From positions 55,660 to 119,659 of the forward strand of contig CAMVPC010000004.1 of assembly GCA_947169265.1 (NCBI GenBank): DNA of 64,000 nt. The letters run 5' to 3'. Source of the stretch: an uncultured Prevotellaceae bacterium. Lineage in GTDB: Bacteria; Bacteroidota; Bacteroidia; Bacteroidales; Muribaculaceae. The notes beneath the pieces are model-generated. The model did no database searches. It saw only the letters and a program-made list of their open reading frames with translations, and was not told the origin of the DNA. The position numbers were made by a program, and so were the translations under genes. Positions 26,230-35,332 of this stretch are shown piece by piece; position 1 is the first letter of the stretch, and the number at the start of each line of letters is the position of its first letter.

Positions 26230-27538
26230 CGTCGCGTTCGACGGTGAATGCCTGAGCTGCGCGCCGTCCCACTACCCACACGATTTGTCCATCAGCCACC
26301 AGTAGCCAGGTGTCGCGTTTTTCGCGTTCGCCCATTTTTAGGTCGGCGAACAGGTCGCTCACGAGTTTGCTCCCCTTCATCCCGAAGGGTCTAAAGCGGT
26401 CACCTTGACGCCAATGCCTGATGATGAGCGACTCACATTCAAGCAACTTTTTGTTGAAAGCTACCGCTGTGGTTCCGTTGCAACGTGTGGGTGTGAATGG
26501 AGCATCGGTTATCCGTTCGGCTACGATGTTTGCCGCATTTTGCGATTCCCTGCTATTAAGGTCAATGTGATACTCTTTTTCGGGAGTTTCTTTAAGAGGC
26601 GAAACTTCGATATTTTCCCGGTTAAGTGCCATGATGTGGCTACATGAAAAAAACTTCTTGCCCGATGAAAACCCTTGTCGCAGGGCCGTGATGGCGTCGG
26701 CGCACTGCTCGTGGTTGAATCCAAATGACCGGGTGATTTCAAATAGTAGCTGCGTGCAATTCTCTATTTGCAGCAATTTGCGACCATTGATGACATGTCC
26801 GTCTTGGGTGTAGTGAAGTATATCGTTGGCGGCGCGGTTGACGAGTTCGCGGTAAAGGCTGTCGCACTGTGCCATTTTGTGGATGGTCCCCATGAGCGTG
26901 GATTGGGCATGTGGATAGCGCCCGTAGATGGTGGGTAGCACTACGTTTCTCACCCAATTACGCTTAAAGTCGTTTTCACTATTTGTGCTGTCGGTGACAA
27001 ACGTTTGTCCTTTATTATCGAGATACTCCAGTATTTGCTTGCGCGGAGTTTCAAGAAATGGTCTTACCACGTGGTTGTTGCGCGGCTTAATACCTGCCAT
27101 GCCGTGGATGCCGGTTCCTCGCAGCATATTCAAGATGACGGTTTCGATATTGTCGTCGGCGTGATGCCCCACGGCGATGGCTTGGCAACCGCGCTCCTTC
27201 CTCAGGTTCTCGAACCATTCGTAACGAAGTTCGCGGCACGCCATCTCGGTTGAGACGCCATGCGCTTTCTTGTGGCTGTCGACATCAAAGTGAGCGACGT
27301 GCAACATGACTCCCAACTTGTCGCACAAATTGACCGCAAAACGCTCATCACGATCGGCCTCGTCACCACGTAGGTGAAAGTTGCAGTGGGCGGCCTCGCA
27401 ATGGTAGCCGAGGTCAGTCAGCACGCTTAACAGCGCCACCGAGTCGGCGCCACCGCTAAGTGCCACCAACACCGGCTTTTTTTTGTTGAGTAACTGGTGG
27501 CAGGAGATAAAATCCGAGATGTCGCGAATGAAATCCAT
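26189..27538 (-). CDS. tilS: tRNA(Ile)-lysidine synthetase
   Basis: Adds lysine to C34 of tRNA(Ile2) so that it reads AUA. The start at 27538 (MDFIRDI) is preferred to a TTG 15 bp upstream. The PP-loop VALSGGADSVAL is at 25-36 (SGGADS 28-33), followed by EAAHCNFHLRGDEADRDE, AVGHHADDNIETV and the NYVRPFLETPRKQI-like segment, which are typical. A C-terminal TilS domain ends with the RPFGMKGSKLVSDLF block and ADGQIVWVVGRR. Length ~449 is normal. Overlaps the convergent thioredoxin-like gene by 41 bp and follows the LuxR-type gene closely. Confidence 0.95.
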   Translation of the reverse strand: MDFIRDISDFISCHQLLNKKKPVLVALSGGADSVALLSVLTDLGYHCEAAHCNFHLRGDEADRDERFAVNLCDKLGVMLHVAHFDVDSHKKAHGVSTEMACRELRYEWFENLRKERGCQAIAVGHHADDNIETVILNMLRGTGIHGMAGIKPRNNHVVRPFLETPRKQILEYLDNKGQTFVTDSTNSENDFKRNWVRNVVLPTIYGRYPHAQSTLMGTIHKMAQCDSLYRELVNRAANDILHYTQDGHVINGRKLLQIENCTQLLFEITRSFGFNHEQCADAITALRQGFSSGKKFFSCSHIMALNRENIEVSPLKETPEKEYHIDLNSRESQNAANIVAERITDAPFTPTRCNGTTAVAFNKKLLECESLIIRHWRQGDRFRPFGMKGSKLVSDLFADLKMGEREKRDTWLLVADGQIVWVVGRRAAQAFTVERDATDYLLLKLATRD

Positions 27539-27549
27539 GTGCGTCACAA

Positions 27550-28116
27550 TCAAGAGGCTGAAGTGTCATCGGTGGTGAGGCCGTTCATGAGCGCGTAAAA
27601 ACTGAGTCCCGACACACTCTTGATGCCGAGCTTTGAGGAAATGTTCTTGCGATGGGTCATCACCGTGTTCACGCTAATGTGCAGTGCCTCGGCGATTTCT
27701 TTGCTGGTGCGACCGGCCACCACCAGGCGGAGCACATCGATTTCGCGTTGTGACAAGGTGGCGGAATTTTGTTTGGGGAGGACTTCTTTGTGGATGAAAC
27801 GGTTAATCTCATCAACAATTTCGGCAGGTTTGCCGTATGGGTTGATATGATGAGGCGCACCGCCTCGCGCATGGCGCCCGTGAGATATGACGAGCGTTTT
27901 CTCTTTTCGTGGCAAGAAAAAATCGAGCGAGGAAACAAAAGTTTGGGCATCGCACAGGAACAGGTCGGCACTGTCGAGTAGCGGCGAGGTGGGCGCGTTG
28001 ACAATGTGCGCGTCAATTCCCAGTGCATCGTGCATCAGTTGTTTCAGGCCCAGTGCCATGAGAGTGTGCGCTGTGATGATGACAGCTTTTATTTCGTTTC
28101 GGTCACACTGGCGCAT
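27550..28116 (-). CDS. LuxR/NarL-type response regulator with degenerate receiver
   Basis: 188-residue regulator. The C-terminal half is a standard LuxR helix-turn-helix: LSQREIDVLRLVVAGRTSKEIAEALHIS followed by VMTHRKNISSKLGI. The N-terminal half has the length of a receiver domain, and a plausible acceptor Asp in DLFLCDAQTF, but the acidic pair after strand 1 is replaced (VIITAHTLM), so normal phosphotransfer is doubtful. It overlaps the 3' end of the RIC-like gene by 14 bp, implying co-expression; no sensor kinase is adjacent. The RIC-like partner hints at control by redox or nitrosative stress, but this is inference. Confidence 0.85.
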   Translation of the reverse strand: MRQCDRNEIKAVIITAHTLMALGLKQLMHDALGIDAHIVNAPTSPLLDSADLFLCDAQTFVSSLDFFLPRKEKTLVISHGRHARGGAPHHINPYGKPAEIVDEINRFIHKEVLPKQNSATLSQREIDVLRLVVAGRTSKEIAEALHISVNTVMTHRKNISSKLGIKSVSGLSFYALMNGLTTDDTSAS

Positions 28117-28762
28117 GGCATGCGGGCTTGAGCATCTTGTTGCGAATGCGGTTGTTCATCTTGATGTCGTTGCGCAGTGCGAAAATGGTGAGCAAGACGG
28201 CTTGGCCCAGGTTGAGGTCATATTTCCCGTTCAGGTGGATGACAAACATGTGGAGCAGGTCGTCGATTTTTGTTTCAATGGAATCGTCGCCATTGTCGCT
28301 GCCGTTCTGTGGTGTTTGGGAACCATTGAGCAACTGCGGGAACCACTCCTGCCTATCGTGGTTTATGCGCTCGAGTAACTCGGTTTTCACCTCCAGGAAA
28401 AATTGCCTGATGAGCTCAAGGTTGTTTTTCTCGCCGGCACTCCTGGTGATGAGCAGGTCGAAATGCCGCTCGATGGTGGGCAGTTGCGCCATCTGGTAAT
28501 AGGCGTTGGTCTTGCTCATGTAATCCACGATAAGGCGGGTGTCGAACTTTGAGAGGGTGTGCTCGGGAAAGTATTCCTCGTTAGAAAACGTGTTGAGTAG
28601 CGTCGTGAAGAAATGTGGGTCGATTTGATGTTCGGCACACGCTTGGGCCACAGTCTTGTCGCCTACGCCCAACGCGATACCGAAGCGGTTGAGGAGCGCG
28701 ACTATCGTGGGCTCTTCCATAATCACATTAGACAATTTGGTGGATGGGTTGATGAGTGGCAT
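28103..28762 (-). CDS. RIC/ScdA-like hemerythrin-type protein (divergent)
   Basis: 219-residue protein whose N terminus (NVIMEEPTIVALLNRFGIALGVGDKTVAQACAEHQ) follows the DUF542 domain of the di-iron cluster-repair protein RIC/ScdA/YtfE. However, the usual Cys-Cys after the GI(D/A) is replaced by G32-V33. The rest is helical with His residues arranged somewhat like a hemerythrin domain (ERHFDLL, INHDRQEWFPQL, VIHLNGKYDL), but the first metal-ligand His in the expected HHAY segment is missing (TNAYY). Either a derived RIC-like sensor or a helical protein of another family. Co-transcribed with the LuxR-type gene that overlaps it. Confidence 0.65.
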   Translation of the reverse strand: MPLINPSTKLSNVIMEEPTIVALLNRFGIALGVGDKTVAQACAEHQIDPHFFTTLLNTFSNEEYFPEHTLSKFDTRLIVDYMSKTNAYYQMAQLPTIERHFDLLITRSAGEKNNLELIRQFFLEVKTELLERINHDRQEWFPQLLNGSQTPQNGSDNGDDSIETKIDDLLHMFVIHLNGKYDLNLGQAVLLTIFALRNDIKMNNRIRNKMLKPACHAPV

Positions 28763-28776
28763 GACAGTAAAAGAGA

Positions 28777-29346
28777 TTAATGGAAATTATGGAATGAAGG
28801 GGTTACTACATAGTTGAGCGGAATGTCGAGCTCGGCCGTGGGCACATGGTCAACGAGTTGAAAATCATAGCTCACGCCCACTGTCGTGGCTTGGCTGAGT
28901 TGCGGCAATAGCCGGTCGTAGTAGCCTTTGCCGCGGCCCAGGCGGTTCCCTTGCCGGTCGAGTGCCACGGCGGGTACGATGGCCACGTCGATAAGCGAGA
29001 GTCGCTCAAGGGGGGCGCCGGTCGGCTCCAAAATGCCGTATTGTGTGTCGGGTGTGAGGTGTGTGTCGAGTGCCACAACCTCGAGCGTGTCGCCTTTCAT
29101 GCGCGGCAGGTAGATGTGCTTGCCGGCTTGTTGCCAGCGCATGGCCCATCGGCTGGTAGGTAATTCGTCGGGAAGCTCATAGTACATGAGGATGTGTTGC
29201 GCTTGACCCATCGGGCGCAGGTGCCGCTCGATAGTGGTGAATACGTTGTCGGCAAGCGCGAATCGCTGCTCGTCGCTCATCTTAAAGGAGGCTTTAAGCT
29301 GCCTGATGTGACGTCTTAATGCCCGTTTGTCGTCAGTATTGCTCAT
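28777..29346 (-). CDS. 5-formyltetrahydrofolate cyclo-ligase
   Basis: ATP-dependent conversion of 5-formyl-THF to 5,10-methenyl-THF. The 189-residue length fits. N-terminal KRALRRHIRQLKASF is the basic helix, VAIVPAVALDRQGNRLGRGKGYYDRLLP holds the conserved GRGKGYYDR nucleotide-binding motif, and VGVSYDFQLV follows. Its ATG overlaps the stop of the upstream S41 protease gene by 4 bp (29343-29346), so the two are coupled. Confidence 0.95.
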   Translation of the reverse strand: MSNTDDKRALRRHIRQLKASFKMSDEQRFALADNVFTTIERHLRPMGQAQHILMYYELPDELPTSRWAMRWQQAGKHIYLPRMKGDTLEVVALDTHLTPDTQYGILEPTGAPLERLSLIDVAIVPAVALDRQGNRLGRGKGYYDRLLPQLSQATTVGVSYDFQLVDHVPTAELDIPLNYVVTPSFHNFH

Positions 29347-30974
29347 CGGTTGGTAATCGGGAATGCGGCCTTGTGTTGGCTCAAAGCCTTGAGGGCCGCC
29401 TCAATGACGTTGTCGTTGCGGTTATAGATGGGGTAGAACGCCTTTTGGCCCAGCGCGTCGCGTGCTATGAGCGCCTTGAGGTGGGTGGTGATGACATCAC
29501 GCGACTGGTTGATGTAATACCATCGTGCAGGTACGCCCTTTTGCGCGGCAAACTCCACGAAGTCGTTCAGCATTTGTTCGTTCGATGGCAGGTTGCGCAG
29601 CAGTTGCTTGTAGTCGGTCATCGACGAGAGTCGCTGCTTGTTGTTCTGAACGTAGGTAAACGCGTATTGTTGTAAGGCGCCGGCGTTGAAAGCTACCATA
29701 TAGTAAGAATTGTAGCCGGTAGTGTCGCGCGGCACGAAAATGTCGGGAATGATGCCTCCTCCGCCGTAAACCTTGCGGCCTGTGGTCGTGGTAAAAATGT
29801 GGCTTTCGTCAATCTTGATGCTGTCGCGACTATAGAGCTCACCGCTGGTGAAGCGGCCGCCAAGCTCTTCGTCATATTCTTTGGCGCCGGGCTTGTAAGG
29901 CTTTTGGATGCAACGCCCCGACGGAGTGTAATAGCGGGCTATGGTGAGGCGAATGGCACTTTTGTCGGGTAAGTCGAATTGTTTTTGCACCAATCCCTTG
30001 CCGAAGGAACGTCGCCCGAGAATGAGACCGCGGTCATTGTCCTGGATGGCGCCGGCGAAAATCTCGCTTGCGCTGGCCGAGAATTCGTCGATGAGCACCA
30101 CAAGCTCAGCATCCTTGAAGCGTCCTGTACCGTCGCTGAAGATGTTGCTGTCGTCGCGGCGGTAGCGTCCTTTTGTCGAGACGATAAGGCGATTGGCGTC
30201 GAGGAACTCGTTCACCATGAGAATGGCGATTTCCATATATCCGCCGCCATTGCCTCGCAGGTCGATGATATATCGCTTCGCGCCGTCGTTCTTGAGGGAG
30301 ACAAGTCCGTTGAGAAACTCGTCGTAAGTGTTGCGCCCAAACTGGTTCACCTTGATGTAGCCCACGCTTTTGTCGATGAGATAAGCCGCGTCAACCGAGT
30401 TGACGGGCACGTCGCCACGCGTAATGACGTAGTCGAGCGGGCGTGCGCTTCCTGTGCGTTTGATACCCACTTTGACTTTCGTGCCTTTGTCGCCGCGCAA
30501 TTTCTCACGCACGCGATTGGCGTCGAGGTTATCGCCAACAAACGATGTGCCGTCGACGGTAATGATTTTGTCGCCCGGAAGCAGGCCCACTTTGTCGCTG
30601 GGGCCGCCCGGAATTACCTCCATCACGGTCACTGTGTCGTCAAGCACCTGGAACGAGATGCCAATGCCGCTGAAACTGCCGTTAAGCTCTTCGTTGGCCG
30701 CCTGCAGGTCACGGGCCGAGAGGTAGGTGCTGTGCGGGTCGAGGTTCGACAGGATTGCGGGAATGGATTGTTCCACCAGGTCGTCGATGTTAATCGTGTC
30801 GTCGACATATTCTTGCGAAATGAGGTTGAGCACCGTGTTGAGCTTGCGGTCGGTGTCGCTCTTCGATGTGGCGAACGGATTCCCTACAATGGCTCCCACG
30901 ATGATACCCACCACCAAGGCCAGCGCAATGGCCATTGGCATCCATGTGGACGTGTTTTTGTTGTTGGCGTTCAT
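29343..30974 (-). CDS. S41 family C-terminal processing peptidase
   Basis: Periplasmic tail-specific protease (CtpA/Prc class), 543 residues, anchored by an N-terminal membrane helix at 11-31. A PDZ domain spans ~98-175 (SGIGISF to GIKRTG). The protease core has LRGNGGGYMEIAI near 240-250, the catalytic Ser in FSASASE at 298-304 and Lys326 in RSFGKGLVQ. The C-terminal ~100 residues are the usual helical tail. It degrades or trims exported proteins; the substrate is unknown. Likely transcribed from the dCMP deaminase side. Confidence 0.95.
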   Translation of the reverse strand: MNANNKNTSTWMPMAIALALVVGIIVGAIVGNPFATSKSDTDRKLNTVLNLISQEYVDDTINIDDLVEQSIPAILSNLDPHSTYLSARDLQAANEELNGSFSGIGISFQVLDDTVTVMEVIPGGPSDKVGLLPGDKIITVDGTSFVGDNLDANRVREKLRGDKGTKVKVGIKRTGSARPLDYVITRGDVPVNSVDAAYLIDKSVGYIKVNQFGRNTYDEFLNGLVSLKNDGAKRYIIDLRGNGGGYMEIAILMVNEFLDANRLIVSTKGRYRRDDSNIFSDGTGRFKDAELVVLIDEFSASASEIFAGAIQDNDRGLILGRRSFGKGLVQKQFDLPDKSAIRLTIARYYTPSGRCIQKPYKPGAKEYDEELGGRFTSGELYSRDSIKIDESHIFTTTTGRKVYGGGGIIPDIFVPRDTTGYNSYYMVAFNAGALQQYAFTYVQNNKQRLSSMTDYKQLLRNLPSNEQMLNDFVEFAAQKGVPARWYYINQSRDVITTHLKALIARDALGQKAFYPIYNRNDNVIEAALKALSQHKAAFPITNR

Positions 30975-30988
30975 GGCTCGATAGTGGG

Positions 30989-31420
30989 TTAGGGTTGTGC
31001 CTGTGGCAAATCAAACTGGACACACTCGATACCGGCGCGCTCAAGCAGCTCGATGCCGTCGCGCAGGCGGTACACCTCGCCGTAGACCACACGCTTAATG
31101 CCCGACTGGATGATGAGCTTGGCACATTCGATACACGGACTCGACGTTACATACAATGTGGCGCCGCTGCTGCTGTTGTGACTTTGAGCTACCTTGGTGA
31201 TGGCGTTGGCCTCGGCGTGCAACACGTAGGGCTTGGTGTGGTCGTTTTCGTCCTCGCACACGTTCTCAAAGCCCACAGGCGTACCGTTGTATCCGTCGCT
31301 GATAATCATCTTGTTTTTCACGATGAGTGCACCCACCTGCCGCCGACGGCAGTAGGAGTTCTCAGCCCAAATTTGTGCCATGCGCAGGTATCGCGCATCA
31401 AGCAATTGTTGCTTATCCAT
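30989..31420 (-). CDS. Deoxycytidylate (dCMP) deaminase
   Basis: Zinc enzyme deaminating dCMP to dUMP for thymidylate synthesis. The start at 31420 (MDKQQLLDARYLRMA) fits the family, while the frame extends 30 bp further upstream to a weaker start. Zinc ligands are His68 with catalytic Glu70 (HAEAN) and Cys96/Cys99 (SSPCIEC). The SYCRRRQVGALIVKN segment and ISDGYNGTP loop are typical. Length 143 is normal. A minus-strand TAAATTTG box at 31455-31462 precedes it. Confidence 0.95.
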   Translation of the reverse strand: MDKQQLLDARYLRMAQIWAENSYCRRRQVGALIVKNKMIISDGYNGTPVGFENVCEDENDHTKPYVLHAEANAITKVAQSHNSSSGATLYVTSSPCIECAKLIIQSGIKRVVYGEVYRLRDGIELLERAGIECVQFDLPQAQP

Positions 31421-31454
31421 TCTTGGTTTGCGTACTAACTTTCTTATCAATCGG

Positions 31455-31462
31455 CAAATTTA
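31455..31462 (-). promoter_or_regulatory. -7 promoter box for the dCMP deaminase operon
   Basis: CAAATTTA on the plus strand is TAAATTTG on the minus strand, 35 bp before the ATG at 31420. Its position supports the shorter start over 31450. Confidence 0.4.
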
Positions 31463-31621
31463 CTAATTATTTCAATATAATGCCACAAAAAAACGCAAAA
31501 TTTCCTTGGGAATTTTAAAAAGTCAAAAAAAGAGAGAAAAAAAGAATTCTTTTGGGATGTTTCTCAATAAAAAGATCGTTTTGGGGTTTAGTAAATAGGT
31601 CTCGACGTGTATTAATGGTGT

Positions 31622-32122
31622 ATGACAAAAAGAGAACGACAAGTTGAGCGGCTATTCCGACAACATTATCGTGCGATGTACAGGTTGGCCAGCATATTGT
31701 TGCACGATGATGATGAGAGCAAAGATATTGTGCACGATGTCTTTGCCCGGTTACTTGCCACTCCTGTGGAACTTCGTGAAGACTCCGCTCAATCCTACCT
31801 ATTATTAAGCGTGCGCAACCAATGTCTGAATGTGATTCGTAATCGCAAAATCCATGAGCAGGTACACAAGTATCTGTTACTTGCTGATGAATTGGAACAC
31901 AAATCACCCGAAGAACTTGAGCGCGAAATGGATGTGCTTAACGCGGGCATTGACGCATTGTTCCCGCCCATCTGCCAAAAGATTATTAAGCTGCATTTCA
32001 CCGAAGGCATACCTTTCCGTGAAATAGCCAAGCACTTAGGTGTGAGCGAGACCACCATCTACAAGCACCTGCGCCACGCACTTGCACAATTACGTCAAAC
32101 ACTTAAAAACGCAGAGCAATGA
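31622..32122 (+). CDS. ECF RNA polymerase sigma factor (FecI-like)
   Basis: 166-residue sigma-70 factor of the extracytoplasmic function type. Region 2 spans ~8-75 with FRQHYRAMYRLASILLHDDDESKDIVHDVFARLL, and region 4 spans ~110-160 with ALFPPICQKIIKLHFTEGIPFREIAKHLGVSETTIYKHL, a clear helix-turn-helix. The stop overlaps the anti-sigma ATG by 4 bp, and the anti-sigma overlaps the receptor gene likewise. This is the Bacteroidota trans-envelope signalling layout in which the receptor senses a ligand and releases the sigma factor. The ATG at 31622 is closely preceded by an AT-rich region with no clear promoter match. Confidence 0.93.
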   Translation: MTKRERQVERLFRQHYRAMYRLASILLHDDDESKDIVHDVFARLLATPVELREDSAQSYLLLSVRNQCLNVIRNRKIHEQVHKYLLLADELEHKSPEELEREMDVLNAGIDALFPPICQKIIKLHFTEGIPFREIAKHLGVSETTIYKHLRHALAQLRQTLKNAEQ

Positions 32123-32799
32123 AAAAGACCGATTTATTGTTCCGGATGCTGGAACATCCCGACCAATACAGCGAAGCTCAGTGGCACGATATTCTTGCTG
32201 ATGACGAGTGCCAAGAGCTCTATAAACTGATGGCAAAGACAAAGAGCGCCACACAAGCAACCCAAGTGACCGACGATGAGATTGATGCTGAGTGGCAACG
32301 CTTGGCACACCACAAGCACCTAACTGCAACAATGATTCCTCTATGGCGCAAGATTGCTGCCGCTGCCGCAATCATGATAGCGTTGTTTGGGTTCACATAT
32401 GCAGCTGTTCGCACTGGATTCTTCGGTGTAGAAAAGTTTTTGGCTCCAAAGGAAACGACCCACGTGGAGAAGAAAACTACAACCAAAGAGCAAGAAACCA
32501 AGATCGAAGAAGTCTTGACCGAAGAAGAACAAGTTGAGGAAGTGCCAGTCAAAGTAGAACCTCATCTTTATGACAACGTGCCGCTGGAGCAGATGCTAAA
32601 TGAACTTTCGGCATACTATCACGTGGATGTGGAATACCGCTCCGAGGACGTGCGCTCACTGCGCCTTTACTACCAGTGGGAGCCTGAGTATCCACTTGAC
32701 AAAGTTGTTGAGATGTTGTCACACTTCGAGACGTTCAACATTCACCTCGAGGGGAATAAACTGATTGTTGAACCATCATCACAGGGGGGCAAGCAATGA
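32119..32799 (+). CDS. Anti-sigma factor with DUF4974-like periplasmic domain
   Basis: 226-residue single-pass membrane protein. The cytoplasmic N-terminal ~75 residues would bind the sigma factor. A membrane helix lies at ~78-98 (IAAAAAIMIALFGFTYAAV). The periplasmic part begins with a short, very charged Lys/Glu/Thr linker (~108-150), then a DUF4974/STN-like domain (NVPLEQMLNELSAYYHVDVEY, LEGNKLIVE). The large central FecR beta domain of ordinary FecR proteins is absent and replaced by the charged linker, making this a minimal form. It overlaps both neighbours by 4 bp. Confidence 0.85.
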   Translation: MKKTDLLFRMLEHPDQYSEAQWHDILADDECQELYKLMAKTKSATQATQVTDDEIDAEWQRLAHHKHLTATMIPLWRKIAAAAAIMIALFGFTYAAVRTGFFGVEKFLAPKETTHVEKKTTTKEQETKIEEVLTEEEQVEEVPVKVEPHLYDNVPLEQMLNELSAYYHVDVEYRSEDVRSLRLYYQWEPEYPLDKVVEMLSHFETFNIHLEGNKLIVEPSSQGGKQ

Positions 32800-35312
32800 G
32801 ACGACTATTGACCATTACACTATTGCTGTGCGCTCTTGCAAATGTGGCTATGGCGCAACGCATCACACACAACTTCAATAACGTGTCGATGAGTGATGCG
32901 CTGAAATATGTGCAGCAACAAACAAGCAAACACAAGATAATCTTTATATATAACGAACTGGAGGACTTCAAAGTGACAACCTCGGTTCGCAGCAAGTCGG
33001 TGCCCGAAGCCATCAAGCAACTAATAGGCTTCTATCCCATCCGAATGACTCAAAACGGCGATGAAATCTATGTGGAGTGCACGCATAAGAGCGACCGACA
33101 CCTCACGGGCAAGATTATTGACGAGAATGGCCTGCCATTGGAGTTTGCCGACGTGCGGTTGCTCAACCCGTCGGACTCATCTTATATAACCGGTGGAGTG
33201 ACCAATGCCAGCGGCGTGTTTGTCATTCCGCTTGACCAACAGCGAGTCATCGCCAAGTTCAGCTACATAGGCTACAAACCCGTTTATAAACTTTGCTCGC
33301 GCGAAAACGTAGGCACCATTCAACTGGAAATCGAAGCCACCCAACTCGGCGAAGTGACCGTGAAAGGGGAACGCATATTTACAAGCGCTGAGAACGGCCA
33401 CATCATCTATAACATGCCTATGTTGCTGCAAGTCATACCTGCCGACAATGCCTACGACGCAATTACTCGCAGCATCCCCGGCGTTGCGGAGTTAAACGGG
33501 AAAATCTCGTTCTCCGGTCATCCGGTGACCCTTATCATCAACGGCAAACCTACCACACTCACTGCCGAACAAGTGGCAGAGCGGTTGAAACAGATGCCAG
33601 CAGATATGCTGGCAAAAGCCGAGTTGATGCCTTCGGCACCGCCAAAATATCATATTCGCGGAATGGCGATTAATATCGTAACCAAGGACTTTACTGGCAC
33701 CAATCAGTTCTCAGGTCAGTTGAATGCGGGCATAAAGCAGCACAAACACACAAGTGGCAGTGCTGGTGCCAGTTTTATCTATAACCATGACAAACTGAGT
33801 ATTGACGCGTCATACGACCTTACCGGCGGCACAGGCTATGGTCAAGCGGAGCATGAAGCCAATCATCCGCTCGGTGACCAGCGAATACCTTATAGCGACA
33901 AGACCACCCAACGCAGTGACGGTGTCAATCACCAATATCACATTGGCATGGACTATGCATTTGCCGAAAATCATAACTTGGGAATAACTTATACCGGGGA
34001 ATGGAACGGTACCAAGTCAACAAACACCACTATTGGCACCGCCAACTCCACCCAACACTCCACAGAGCACGACTATATGCACAATGTGGATGCCAGCTAT
34101 AGCCTTCCATTTGGGTTGCAGCTAGGTGCATCTTATACAAACTATCAGAACCCACGCACTCAGAATCTCGAAGGATATATGTATGACAGCAACCGGAACC
34201 TCTCGGTTGACAGCCGGCAGAAAGTGAGCAAATGGCTAATTTATGCCGACCAAACTCATACGTTAAGAAACGGCTGGGAAATATTCTATGGAAGCAAGGC
34301 ACAGTTCACTAACAATAACAGCTACCAAACAACGCTCGACGAGAACCGCCAGCCAATTGCCAATGCCACTTCACACGTTGATTATGATGAACGCATCCTC
34401 AACGTCTACTCCGGTTTCAGTAAGCAAGTTGGTGAAGCTCTGAACCTTGAAGCCTCATTAACAGCGGAGCAATATCACGCGACAAAGTGGAATGAGTGGC
34501 GCATCTATCCACAATTCAATGCCATGTGGAATGTCAACGACAAAAATATGCTCAACCTCTCTTTCAGCAGCAACGCCATATACCCTTCCTATTGGAGCAC
34601 CATGAGCAGCATTTACTATTCATCGGTATACAGTGAGATTTGGGGCAATCCCGATCTGAAACCCATGTCACATTACGACTTGAATCTCATGTGGCAGCTC
34701 AACCGCAAATATACGTTTACAGCTTTTGCAATGTTTGAGCCTGACTATTTCGTGCAGTTGCCCTATCAACCTAATGACCGCATGGCAGTCGTTATGAAGG
34801 AAACGAACTTCGATTACTCCAATTGCTATGGACTGTCGGCTTCGGCACAGTTCGCGGTGGGTAGCTGGATTAACGGACATGTGAGTGCGACAGGTCTTTA
34901 TCGTCATGACAAGAGCGGCAACTTCTTCGATTTACCATTCAACCGCAAACAAGTCTCTATCATCATGCGTGGTACGGCTGTGGTCAAACTTTCTCAACGA
35001 CATAACATACAACTCATCCTCAACCCATTCTTCCAGTCGCGGGCTATTCAAGGCGTGTATGACATCAACCCATTGTTCAGACTGAATGCCTCACTGCGAT
35101 GGACTTCAAAGAATGGGAAGTGGAGTGTGATTGCTGCTGGAAACAATATCTTCAACAATCACATCACCACACGTTCAAAACAGGGAAACCAAGATTACGA
35201 TTTACGGCTTTGGATGAATTATGCCAGTGCATCGCTCTCCGTCATCTACCGCATAGGCAACTTCAAGGAGAAAAAGCGAAAAGAGGTAGATACATCCCGC
35301 ATGGGTTACTGA
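32796..35312 (+). CDS. TonB-dependent outer-membrane receptor with STN signalling domain
   Basis: 838-residue outer-membrane protein. Signal peptide MRRLLTITLLLCALANVAMAQ; an STN domain (~25-85, FNNVSMSDALKYVQQQTS) that usually contacts the anti-sigma protein; a carboxypeptidase-regulatory-like beta domain (~92-180); a plug-like domain (~195-300, with an ITRSIPGV segment typical of plugs); and a C-terminal ~500-residue barrel rich in aromatic, alternating strands (outer-membrane beta-barrel family). No SusD partner or SusC signature was seen, so it is more likely a signalling or metal/peptide receptor than a glycan importer. It ends the sigma/anti-sigma operon. Ligand unknown. Confidence 0.88.
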   Translation: MRRLLTITLLLCALANVAMAQRITHNFNNVSMSDALKYVQQQTSKHKIIFIYNELEDFKVTTSVRSKSVPEAIKQLIGFYPIRMTQNGDEIYVECTHKSDRHLTGKIIDENGLPLEFADVRLLNPSDSSYITGGVTNASGVFVIPLDQQRVIAKFSYIGYKPVYKLCSRENVGTIQLEIEATQLGEVTVKGERIFTSAENGHIIYNMPMLLQVIPADNAYDAITRSIPGVAELNGKISFSGHPVTLIINGKPTTLTAEQVAERLKQMPADMLAKAELMPSAPPKYHIRGMAINIVTKDFTGTNQFSGQLNAGIKQHKHTSGSAGASFIYNHDKLSIDASYDLTGGTGYGQAEHEANHPLGDQRIPYSDKTTQRSDGVNHQYHIGMDYAFAENHNLGITYTGEWNGTKSTNTTIGTANSTQHSTEHDYMHNVDASYSLPFGLQLGASYTNYQNPRTQNLEGYMYDSNRNLSVDSRQKVSKWLIYADQTHTLRNGWEIFYGSKAQFTNNNSYQTTLDENRQPIANATSHVDYDERILNVYSGFSKQVGEALNLEASLTAEQYHATKWNEWRIYPQFNAMWNVNDKNMLNLSFSSNAIYPSYWSTMSSIYYSSVYSEIWGNPDLKPMSHYDLNLMWQLNRKYTFTAFAMFEPDYFVQLPYQPNDRMAVVMKETNFDYSNCYGLSASAQFAVGSWINGHVSATGLYRHDKSGNFFDLPFNRKQVSIIMRGTAVVKLSQRHNIQLILNPFFQSRAIQGVYDINPLFRLNASLRWTSKNGKWSVIAAGNNIFNNHITTRSKQGNQDYDLRLWMNYASASLSVIYRIGNFKEKKRKEVDTSRMGY

Positions 35313-35329
35313 ATTGCACCAATGCGGGA
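35295..35329. terminator. Hairpin spanning the receptor stop codon
   Basis: TCCCGCAT (35295-35302) pairs perfectly with ATGCGGGA (35322-35329), with a 19-nt loop that includes the receptor stop codon. It lies between the convergent receptor and MFS genes. Weak because the loop is long. Confidence 0.4.
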
Positions 35330-35332
35330 GGT

